64,000 bases of DNA from Galaxea fascicularis (taxonomy: Eukaryota; Cnidaria; Anthozoa; Scleractinia; Euphylliidae), in NCBI GenBank assembly GCA_948470475.1, contig OX419347.1:5915143-5979142 (forward strand), written 5' to 3'. Within the stretch, counting starts at the first letter, position 1, and each line of letters opens with the position of its first letter. The position numbers and the translations under genes are program-made. A model generated the notes under the pieces. The model searched no databases. It was not told the origin of the DNA and was given only the letters and a program-made list of their open reading frames with translations. Shown in pieces: positions 45,627 through 55,300 of this stretch.

Positions 45627-46280
45627 ATGGCGAAAACAAGAGCAGACATTCAGAAAGCGCACAGAGAGCGAAAAAAGGCCAAAGAAGGCAGTGCATATCT
45701 TAATCACGAGGTCAAAATCGAAGATGCTGTCGACTTCAACGACTGGGCAAAAAAGAATGTCTTGAAAACAGCAGTTCGGTGAGTTACAGCGGGGTTTTCC
45801 TCAAAAGAAGGGTACTCTGACGCAGGCAAATTCCTTGATAGAAAATACAAAAATGTCAAAGCCGTTCAAAACACAATGAAAATTCACTCTGTTGCCGGCA
45901 TTTCGGCGGAGCAAGTTAAAGTGAAAGAAACGTCCTGTTACTGTGACCAATGCGTGACGGGTGAAGAATTCAAAGGAAGTTCAACATGTGGTTGAAGTCA
46001 CAGTAATGAAGTTACAGGTCCTCTTGACAGCCGACTTGCTATTCGTGTCAACGATTGGGTAACTGCCGACTATGAAGGTGCCTGGTACATTGGACAAGTC
46101 AACAGGATCACCGGAGAGGTCGAGATTTCCTTCATGATTAAAGGCCGAAGGGAAAGGCAGCGGCAAGGAGTTTTAAGTGGCCCGCTCAAAAAGATGTCTT
46201 GTGATTGGAAAGGAAGAGTATTCTCTGTGTTTTTGAGGCCCCCGTTCTTGTCGGCAAAACCGGCCGCGCCTTCTAAATAA
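45627..46280 (+). pseudogene. Decayed protein of a cnidarian/fish transposon-like family
   Basis: ATG at 45627 opens MAKTRADIQKAHRERKKAKE, an N-terminal basic helix typical of a family of uncharacterised transposon proteins (MxxTxAExxxxYRER pattern, recalled). This frame stops at 45780. Further on, another frame carries KETSCYCDQCVTGEEF (Cys cluster). Then RVNDWVTADYEGAWYIGQVN forms an SH3/Tudor-like barrel start, ending near 46280 with SAKPAAPSK. Stops and frame changes break the gene and the central domain is missing. It probably belongs to the nested 4-kb transposon. Confidence 0.55.
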
Positions 46281-47393
46281 CAGAGACAAGGATTGAGCTG
46301 ATTGAACAACGCCATGGAAGTTACAAACTTGAAACGAACTTCAGACTATCAGTTTGTATACTGAGTCTTGCTCTTAACAGACCTGTTTTGTTACAATTAA
46401 CTTAGCCACAGTTACGCTGATTTGTGAATTTCTCTCCCTTGGGAGCACGCAAGAGTGCCTCTCTTACGGCACGCAAGTATGACTGTAAATTACGTTACCA
46501 TATGTTTGTTGTATTGGAAAGCAGTTTGACTATTTGCAAAGACGTTGGACTGGCATTTGTTTCAAACAGTTCTAGGACAACTGGTTCGTGTTGAAAAATA
46601 CCATATACCTAGTTCCAGTTTGCACTTGGCCTTCACATTTTGCTGGATTTTTAATAATTTTGTAAGTGGTTAGGGATTTTTTAATGTATATGCTGATTTT
46701 CAGACTTTTCTATCGAAAAGATTTCTATAAGCATTCAAAGGGCTAAAACAGTTATCCTGTAACGTTTTTTACTTTTAGAGTTTGAAAAATAGTGAAATAG
46801 AATGATGTCGTTGTTATCAGTACGAATTGTAAATTACGTTACCATACCTAACACACCATTTGTTGAATGCTAAAGCTGAAAGCATTAATAACAAACCACC
46901 TATCAAAAACTTTAAGCTCTGATGTTTAAATTTAAGTATTTTTGAAACAGCTGTTGCTTGAAAATAAGAAATAAGAAAGAAAAGAAAACAATATATTTTA
47001 TATTGGGGTAAATGGAAACTCATTCGCGATTTTGTAATGAAAAATTTTCAGATGAATTTATATTATCAGCAGGAAATAAAGTAAAATGACTTTTTCTGTA
47101 CCTTTGTCTTTCGAAACGAAAACAAAGTTTTGGATGAAAGAAACCTGTTCTTTCTTTTTTATTAATTTTTTTGCAATAAGCCAAGAAAATAATTATTTTT
47201 TTTGGCAATGGAGGAGCTAACCATTTTTTTGCTGTAACTCACAAACCAATGGGTCAATTCTTGTCCAAATTTAGAAAATAAAAGGCTGATTATTATTCTA
47301 TCAGAAAAATTTACTGACGGGACGATCGGCAAAACTTTTTTTTTCGACTTTTTAAACTGGTGATAGTCCCTGTTAGCTGAGAATGGGTGAGCA

Positions 47394-48010
47394 GTGCAAG
47401 GAAGGGGATAAAGGAAGAGTTTTACATGCTGAGATCGTGCATTAGGTTTAGAAAGTTTGTGCGTACTCAGTACGGAAAACTCGTCCTAGTTTCTCTAGTC
47501 TAAATTTCCTATTATTTAGCACGGGAGAACGTCCTGAAAAATGTCCCCCCTAGGGGAGATCCTGTGGTCACCTCCTATCTACAACATTAAAATGACTTCC
47601 TTTTCGATTTGATGAGATAAAACGGCCGCGTATTGGTATCTGTAACGGAACCTTTTTGACTTTTTAATCATAAAATCTGAGAATAAATTGAGGTTTTATT
47701 CTTTTGTTTGCACGCTACTTTTATAGCAAAATGACTTAACGTTGTCAGAATGACTCATGAAACGAAAGGGAAATTTAAAATCGGTTTCTTTGAGGTGAAC
47801 AACCTCAATACAAACCCTGTTGGTAAGAACCCTGTTGGTAAGTCTACGAGAAACTTTAATAGATGGGAAATGAACTGTCCATCCTTGCCGCAATGAGACC
47901 GCATATCTTCGACCACAGTAATACTTGTAAGTTGTAATATTTCACATTAATAGAAACTCACTAGCACATTATCATGATTTCCAGATAATAAAATTTGTGA
48001 GAACAATCGT
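47394..48010. other. Inner unique DNA of the Foldback-like element, right side
   Basis: No clear gene. A minus-strand open frame (47893-47696) holds a 15-bp tandem duplication, AACCCTGTTGGTAAG twice, at about 47813-47841. Its translation resembles nothing I know. Confidence 0.4.
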
Positions 48011-48398
48011 GACACCCCACTTTGTTTGTATGACTGAAGGAAAGTGAGTGAAAGTGAGTGAGTTTTATGCAACTGAAGGAAAGTGAGTACAAGTGAAGCA
48101 GAGTAAGTACAAGTAAAGGAAAGTGCGTATGAATGACGGCAAGTGAGCATAAGTAAAGGAAAGTGCGTGTGAATGACGGATAGTGAGCACAAGTGAATGA
48201 AATTGCGTATGAGTGACGATAAGTGAGCACAAGTGAATGAAAGTGCGTGTGAGTGACTGTAAGTGAGCACAAGTGAAGGACTCGAGTGCGTATGAGTGAC
48301 TGTAAGTGAGTACAAGTGAAGGGAAGCGTGTAAGAGCGACAGTATGTGAGTACAAGTGAAGCAAAGTGAGTTCAAGTGAAGGAGAGTGAGTTTCAGTG
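48011..48398 (-). repeat. Degenerate array of the right arm, inner part
   Basis: Words such as AAGTGAGTACAAGTGAAGGA and GTGCGTATGAGTGACGGTAA recur at about 20-bp steps. They are the inverse of the 42601-43215 zone. The retroelement at 48399 splits it from its continuation at 49804. Confidence 0.85.
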
Positions 48399-49876
48399 AC
48401 ACTAATCGAGGTCAAAGAACACTACAGACCCCTCGAAAAACCAATGGTAGAAGAAACCGCTAGGAAAGTACGAAACATTATAACAGAACTCTACCAAAAG
48501 AAACACATTGTTGCAATGACATTAAAATGGTTGTCTCAAACACCGAACCCTCCACGCATTCCAGTTTTCTACACTCTTACAAAAACACACAAGGTCAAAT
48601 TGTCAAGCCGACCAATAATCTCTGGATGCGATTCCCCTACTGAGAGAATTTCAGCTTTTGTTGACAGTCTCCTTCAACCAATAATGAAAGAGCAGCAGTC
48701 ATATATTAAAGATACAACTCAATTTATCAACTTTATTGAAGGAGCGAGAATTCCACAAAATGCAGTCCTTGTCTCAATGGACGTTACGAGTCTATATACA
48801 AACATACCGCAAGAAGAAGGTATCACGACCATATGCCATGCATATGACACATTCTACACGGGAACGCCCCTATACCAACACACTGTCTTAGAGAAATGCT
48901 GAGACTTAAATTACAAGAGAACTCTTTCTAATTCAATGGAAAAGACTTCCTAAAGACTCATGCTACAGCTATGGGCACTAAAACCGCAGTCTCTTTCGCT
49001 AATATTTTCATGGCTAAGATTGAGATAGCAATTATCGATCAGCACAATATAAAGCCGTTGGTATGGAAAAGGTATATCGATGACGTGTTTTCCCTATGGG
49101 ACACTAATAGAGAGGAAATTGACAATTTCATTGAGCATGCAAATAACTACCATCCTACAATAAAATTCACTGCTGATATTTCTGACAAAGAAATCATCGT
49201 CCTTGATACATGCATCTACAAAGGAGCACGATTTGACAAGGAATCTATCCTTGACACGCGTACTTATTTCAAGCCTACTGAGACATTCCAGTACACACAT
49301 TTCAAATCCTGTCACCCACCGGCCGTCAAAAAAGGCTTCGTGAAAGGTGAAGACCTGAGACTACTAAGAACTAACTCTTCACAGGAGACTTTCGTAGAAA
49401 ACATAAGAATATTCAAACTACGCCTTCGAGCGAGAGGTTACCTAAACAATCTTATAGATAAAACACTCTCGGAAGTCAAATTCTCTGACAGAAAGAAAGC
49501 TCTCCAAGAAAACACAAAAGTGCGCAAAGAAATATTGCCCTTTGTAACGCAATACAACCCATCTGTGCCTAACCTAAAACACATTCTAATGGAGAAATGG
49601 CATCTTATAGAATTACAACCTAAACTCAAAGAAATGTTCAAAGAACCTCCGATCATTTCTTATAAAAGAGGCAGTTCATTAAGAGATATACTGGTTAAAG
49701 CCAAACTGTAGTTAATCTCTTTAACGCTACATGTAGAGGAGCAATTACATTCATGCGACACGTTTGCGGGATCTGTGAATGGCCTGTCACTATTTAATTA
49801 CCAGCGTGTATGAGTGACAGTATGTGAGTACAAGTGAAGCAAAGTGAGTTCAAGTGAAGGAGAGTGAGTTTCAGTG
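48326..49876. repeat. 73-bp direct duplication flanking the nested PLE
   Basis: 48326-48398 and 49804-49876 are identical at 71 of 73 positions (differences in GTGTA(A/T)GAG(C/T)GACAG). Both are array sequence ending GTGAGTTTCAGTG. They bracket 1,405 bp of foreign DNA exactly, so they probably represent a long target-site duplication or an array slip at insertion. Confidence 0.8.
48399..49803 (+). pseudogene. Penelope-like retroelement with broken reverse transcriptase, nested in the array
   Basis: The first frame (to 48901) has PPRIPVFYTLTKTHKV, then RPIISGCDSPTERISAFVDS, SYIKDTTQFINFIEG and VSMDVTSLYTNIPQEEGI, the finger and palm motifs of PLE reverse transcriptases. A frameshift near 48890 and a TAA near 48930 follow. 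The second frame (to 49711) has GTKTAVSFANIFMAKIEIAI, KRYIDDVFSLWDTN with the catalytic Y-I-D-D, LDTCIYKG, KSCHPPAVKKGFVKGEDLRLL and ends SLRDILVKAKL, the usual end of the RT block. The N-terminus and the GIY-YIG endonuclease are absent. It is not active as read, but the palm residues are intact, so decay is modest. Confidence 0.88.
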
Positions 49877-50090
49877 CGAGAAAGTGAGTGCGAGAGAAGG
49901 AAAATGAGTATGAGTGACGATAAGTGAGTAAAGGTAAATGAAATTGCGTATGAGTGACTGTAAGTGAGTAAAAGTGAATGAAATTGCGTATCTGTCAGTG
50001 AAGGTAAGTGAGTACAAGTAAATGCCCGGAAAGCCGGTACATGAGTAGGAGTGACGGTAAAAGAGTAAAAATGCAGGCAAGTGAGTACAA
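49804..50090 (-). repeat. Degenerate right-arm array, continuation
   Basis: Continues the GTGAGTACAAGTGAAGG-type words after the PLE, then passes into the regular 20-bp unit near 50070-50090. Confidence 0.8.
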
Positions 50091-51710
50091 ATGCAGGCAA
50101 GTGAGTATAAATGCAGGCAAGTGAGTATTAATGTAGGCAAGTGAGTATAAATGCAGGCAAGTGAGTATTTAAATGTAGGCAAGTGAGTATAAATGCAGGC
50201 AAGTGAGTATAAATGCAAGCAAGTGACTATAAATGCAAGCAAGTGAGTATAAATGCAGGCAAGTGAGTATAAATGCAGGCAAGTGAGTACAAATGCAGGC
50301 AAGTGAGTATTAATGCAGGCAAGTGAGTACAAATGCAGGCAAGTGCGTATTAATGCAGGCAAGTGAGTATAAATGCAGGCAAGTGAGTATTAATGCAGGC
50401 AAGTGAGTATTAATGCAAGCAAGTGAGTATAAATGCAGGCAAGTGAGTATTAATGCAGGCAAGTGAGTACAAATGCAGGCAAGTGAGTATTAATGCAGGC
50501 AAGTGAGTACAAATGCAGGCAAGTGCGTATTAATGCAGGCAAGTGAGTATAAATGCAGGCAAGTGAGTATTAATGCAGGCAAGTGAGTATTAATGCAAGC
50601 AAGTGAGTATAAATGCAGGCAAGTGAGTATAAATGCAGGCAAGTGAGTATAAATGCAGGCAAGTGAGTATAAATGCAGGCAAGTGAGTACAAATGCAGGC
50701 AAGTGAGTATTAATGTAGGCAAGTGAGTATAAATGCAGGCAAGTGAGTATAAATGCAAGCAAGTGAGTATAAATGCAGGCAAGTGAGTACAAATGGAAGC
50801 AAGTGAGTACAAATGCAGGCAAGTGAGTATAAATGCAGGCAAGTGAGTATTAATGCAGGCAAGTGAGTACAAATGCAGGCAAGTGAGTATTAATGCAGGC
50901 AAGTGAGTATCAATGCAGGCAAGTGAGTACAAATGCAGGCAAGTGAGTGTAAATGCAGGCAAGTGAGTATTAATGCAGGCAAGTGAGTACAAATGCAGGC
51001 AAGTGAGTATAAATGCAGCAAAGTGAGTACAAATGCAGGCAAGTGAGTATTAATGCAGGCAAGTGAGTACAAATGCAGGCAAGTGACTATAAATGCAGGC
51101 AAGTGAGTATTAATGCAGGCAAGTGAATACAAATGCAGGCAAGTGAGTATAAATGCAGGCAAGTGAGTATACATGCAGGCAAGTGAGTATTAATGTAGGC
51201 AAGTGACTATAAATGCAGGCAAGTGAGTATAAATGCAGGCAAGTGAGTACAAATGCAGGCAAGTGAGTACAAATGCAGGCAAGTGAGTATTAATGTAGGC
51301 AAGTGAGTATAAATGCAGGCAAGTGAGTACAAATGCAGGCAAGTGAGTATAAATGCAGGCAAGTGAGTATTAATGCAGGCAAGTGAGTATAAATGCAGGC
51401 AAGTGAGTACAAATGCAGGCAAGTGAGTACAAATGCAGGCAAGTGAGTACAAATGCAGGCAAGTGAGTACAAATGCAGGCAAGTGAGTATAAATGCAGGC
51501 AAGTGAGTATAAATGCAGGCAAGTGAGTACAAATACAGGCTAGTGAGTATAAATGTAGGCAAGTGAGTATAAATGCAAGCAAGTGAGTACAAATGCAGGC
51601 AAGTGAGTATAAATGTAGGCAAGTGAGTATAAATGCAAGCAAGTGAGTATAAATGCAAGCAAGTGAGTATAAATGAAGAGAAGTGAGTATAATTGAAGGC
51701 AAGTGAGTAT
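50091..51710 (-). repeat. 20-bp tandem array, right arm (about 82 units)
   Basis: On the plus strand the unit is GGCAAGTGAGTATAAATGCA, the complement of the left-arm unit, with the same variants (TACAAATG, TATTAATG, GCAAGC). A higher-order block of about 180 bp starting near 50341 (AAGTGCGTATTAATGC) recurs at 50521. It is shorter than the left array, so the arms have changed length independently. Confidence 0.95.
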
Positions 51711-51886
51711 ATATGAACGTAAGTGAGTATAAGTGAATGTACGTGAGTGCAAATGAAGAGAAGTGAGTATAATTGTAGGTATGTGCATGTTAGTGGAGGT
51801 AGGTGCATTTGTCAGTTGGTGTATTCATACATGTAGTATTGTAATGTATTAGTGCCTTATATGTGAGCTAGCATGACGTTCTTGCC

Positions 51887-51894
51887 TTAAAAAT
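51887..51894. other. Right 8-bp target duplication of the large element
   Basis: TTAAAAAT directly follows the right end (CTTGCC at 51881-51886) and equals the left flank. Confidence 0.88.
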
Positions 51895-52354
51895 TCACAA
51901 CTGCAGATTGGCCGCCATTTTTTGTTTGCGGTAGTTTGGAGAGGTTACCAAGCACAATATACATCAAGCCGCAAACCTTATGCTCTCGGGAGGGGTAGTT
52001 CGGGATAAAACAAATACATAAAATTTATATTTCATACTGCTTACAGTCGGAAAACTGGAAACTTCTAATCAATTTTAGTACAAGAATCTTATCTAATTTA
52101 TCTCTTAAACCTAATTCTTAAACCAAATTACCTAAATCTCATACAGTATGACAAAATTCCCCCTCTATCCGTCCCTCCCACAGTAACCTGTAAGAGACAT
52201 CCCATTTGGCCTGCTCTCCAATATCCTCTTGACCGGTTGGTCGTGGATACTTCTAAAATCGGTAGCGATTGACACCGAAAGAAACACCAAAAGCTTTGAT
52301 TACGAATGCGATTTTAATAACTCGAGTTTGTTTGTCGCTTTAAAAGACTCCAAG
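51895..52354 (+). promoter_or_regulatory. AP1M1 promoter region with a YY1-like site
   Basis: The 460 bp between the element and the AP1M1 start hold GGCCGCCATTTTTTG at about 51910-51924, a good match to the YY1 motif common at animal core promoters. Before the transposon inserted, this motif would have been about 105 bp from the RING ATG, so it may have served a bidirectional promoter. No TATA box is obvious. Confidence 0.45.
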
Positions 52355-55300
52355 ATGTCTATGTCTGCAGTTTTTGTCCTTGATATCAAAGGAAAGGTGA
52401 GCTACGTGTAGTTCTTTGTACAATTTGCAATGGTTTGTATTCAAGCTACTCTTTCTTGAAAAGAGCCTTTATAATTCACCGAATTGGCGTAAGCTGAGTC
52501 CTTTCTCGCGTTTGCAATTAAATAATACTCTTGTGATAACATTCTAGGTGATAATTTCACGAAATTATCGCGGAGATATTGAAATGTCTTCGATAGAGAA
52601 GTTCATGCCCCTTGTACTAGAGAAGGAAGAAGAGGGCACTCAAACGCCTATTTGCGTACATCAAGATGTCACCTTTGTCTACATCAAATACAACAACCTT
52701 TACCGTATCCTTTCATCTGATCGAATAACCGAGTATAGTGAAAGTAAGTAGAATGCCCTACAGGTCACTTCTGACCATTAGTCTAGTGAAATCAAATCAT
52801 GACCATCACTTTATCACCAATGATCAAGTCATTAAACAGGCAGCCTAGGCGTCCTGTGTGAGACCTGGGGTTATTTATGTATTGAAAGCTGCAAATGCCC
52901 CGGAATTAGGCAGTTCAGTGTACAGGTCAACTGAAGAAACCATAATATAAAGATAACTGCTTTTTTATTTTGATCAGATCTTTTGAAAATACCACCAATA
53001 TCTGTAGCTTTCAGTTTGTAAATAACTCCAGGTCTCACATGGTACCCTGGGCGGCATGTGGTTATTAAATTATTGGAAAGAAAGTCATTACTTCTCCCTT
53101 CATATTTTATAAACAGTGGAACTGACCAGTGCAAACTATTATGGTTTTAATTTTGAACTGAGAGTGTTTGTATACAATCACGCACAGTCACCAACAAATG
53201 ACAATGATAGCACGCCATTTATGTGCAATGCTTAAGTCTCCTGTGGGTCATCAAGTTAAAGCAGTATCTGACGTATATCATGCTTGATATTCATTATATA
53301 TCCTATTGTTCAGTGGCTGGCAAATTTGAATATCAAAAGAAATTTGACGTCAATGTTTGTAAACAAGAAACATCGCTATTCTTTGAAACATTTCTTTTGG
53401 TATTAGAAACCCAGTAAACTGTGCTTTGTCATCAGTGTGTTGAATATAAACAAATCAAAATACAAGCTCACAGAGAGCTCGGCTTTTTGACAAATCAAAA
53501 TGTAAGCTCTCAATCTTGCAGAGTATCCCCTGATTTAAGCAAAGTCGACGTATAGCTTCACCGCTAAATATCAGGTGATACTCTGGTATATTTAAGCGGA
53601 TAATTGTCAAATACATGCGTGTATGCTTGAGTTTTTAAAACAACATGATTAACCCATCCTGATCTCTCTGCGACTTTTATCAGTAATGGAACAACTTATA
53701 CCCTGTTCACACCAAAGAGTTACACATGTTTTTATAGTCTTTCCCGTAAAACCGTGAACACCTGAAATATCTATGGAATGTTATTGTATTTCAAGTAAAA
53801 AGCCAATCATGCATGAGAAAACTAAACTGCAAACAGTAATGGTAATTAGGTTGTGGTTTCATGTTGCTTCTGATTGGTCGCGGAACAATAAACATTCCAC
53901 AAATTTTTTCTGGTGTTCAAGGTTTTACGGGAAAGAGTGTAAGAGTGGTTTAGGTAAACAAGGGTCAACAATTGACTGTTCCCACTGCATGCGCTCTCAA
54001 AGTGTTTAAAACCTGTTTTTAAAAGAGTTAAGCGAGTTAAGCAACGCTTTGAATGTGAACTACTTGGTGGCATGACATTGGAAAACTGCTTTGTTCAAAA
54101 TGGTGGGAGACGGAGTGGGTACAGGACTTGTATCCATGCCCCTAACAAAGGAGTATGAGCCAGTTATTGCCCCTGGAGTAATACTGCTACTTGTTTTTAT
54201 AAGACATTATCAGATTAACTCCTTGACGATTGTTTGTAGTTGTTTCAATGACTAAAAAGAATGCAAATGTAGCATTGCTGTTTGTTTTCCTTCACAAGAT
54301 GGTTCAGGTAAGTTTTGTGAATTGCTAATAATTAATTTTGTTCCATTTGTAATATCACATTCATTCACAACGGTTGTAGCAGTTGAGTATGCTACAAAAG
54401 CAGTAGTGAAACGAAAGCCTAAAAATAATTTGATACCTTTACAGCACTGTACTAACTGAGCTTATGAGCAAAGTGGAAGCTGGTGATTAATTTGAATCAT
54501 TGGTTATGCAGTGTATTTGTTGGCTGGATAACTATGTTATTGGAATCTAGATAGAATTTTTTTTCGGGGGGTGGGGGGGGGGTTATCACAGGTGTTTTAG
54601 AATTAATTAACCCTTTAAGCCGGGAGATCAAAATTTAAATTCTTGTTTGTTGCCCCTACACATCTCCTATAGAAGTGGTGGAGAGAAGTGGTTAAAATAT
54701 CACAAATTTATCTTGTTTGATACTGACCACTCTGTTTTGTAAGGCATTGAAATTACAAAGAGAATTTTACTGCTGATCACTGTTTCAAAGCATGATTACC
54801 CCTATTTCTTGGGTCTTAAAGAGCCCTCACAGACATCCCCTTTCACACTTGGTCATTAACCTTGCAAAAGTAACTTGTTTTTGGGAAGCAACATTCTACA
54901 GCTGTACCGTGTAAGGTAATCTTGAGATATGCAGGACATAATATGTATAGCAACAATAGGAGGCACCTTCCTTAACCCTTAAACCCCTTAGAGTGACCAA
55001 TGTTTAATTTCTCTTTAAAGTAACACTGCTCAATCAAACACAAAGGTTATGAGAAAAGAAGGAAGTGATCAATGATGATCAAAGGTCTTGATTGTTTAAC
55101 AAGTTCTCCTCATCATTACTATGACTTGTAGCACGATACACATGTACATCAGTGGTTGCTGAAATATATTTTGCAATATCTTTGCAAGCTAACGACGGAT
55201 TTCGTTCAAACCTTCTACATTACATGTACTTCAGCAAGGATTGAAGTTAAGTCATATGTTAAAGAATTATCATTTGGAAGAACCAAGGAATAAAAAAATC

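Larger units (their letters stand above)
44533..46842. repeat. Seven copies of GTAAATTACGTTAC in a 2.3-kb zone
   Basis: Plus-strand copies are at 44533, 44723, 44888, 46485 and 46829. Minus-strand copies are at 44903-44916 and 45230-45243. The copies at 44888 and 44903 form a perfect palindrome of 14-bp arms with one central base. In most plus-strand copies the next bases are C plus A or G. Such spaced short motifs are typical of transposase-binding sites, which is an inference. Confidence 0.85.
43315..47389. mobile_element. Nested 4,075-bp DNA transposon with perfect 24-bp TIRs
   Basis: The left end 43315-43338 begins CACCCATTCTCAGCTAACAG, and the right end 47366-47389 is its exact complement over all 24 bases. 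A 4-bp AGCA flanks both sides. Inside are an 824-bp smaller element, a SINE-like tail, remnants of a transposon protein (45627-46280) and seven copies of a 14-bp motif. The ends (CAC...) and the 4-bp duplication fit Chapaev- or Academ-like superfamilies loosely, but I do not assign it. Confidence 0.75.
40132..51886. mobile_element. 11.76-kb Foldback-like element with tandem-repeat inverted arms
   Basis: The two ends are inverted copies: GGCAAGAACGTCATGCTAGC at 40132 and its complement ending at 51886. About 265 bp at each end match with a single visible difference (40152 region), after which both arms become 20-bp tandem arrays. A perfect 8-bp duplication flanks the whole, so it moved as one unit. 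Once the nested elements are removed, the core is about 6.2 kb with no convincing transposase, so it is probably non-autonomous. Long inverted arms built from short tandem repeats are characteristic of Foldback and Galileo elements in Drosophila. Whether this one belongs to the P, hAT or another superfamily is not decided. The inner unassigned DNA is about 43216-43310 and 47394-48010. Confidence 0.85.

Noticed and set aside
47696..47893. Possible gene in the inner part of the Foldback-like element
   Set aside because: Short, no ATG-based support, contains a tandem 15-bp duplication, and resembles no family.
49871..51808. Equivalent long minus-strand frames in the right array
   Set aside because: Same reason: the inverted copy of the 20-bp array.
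52701..52750. AP1M1 exon 2 ending at the strong donor near 52743 (GAAA|GTAAGT)
   Set aside because: It would add residues absent from the family and break the frame into exon 3. The weaker GT at 52705 gives the exact conserved NNLYLVS junction.
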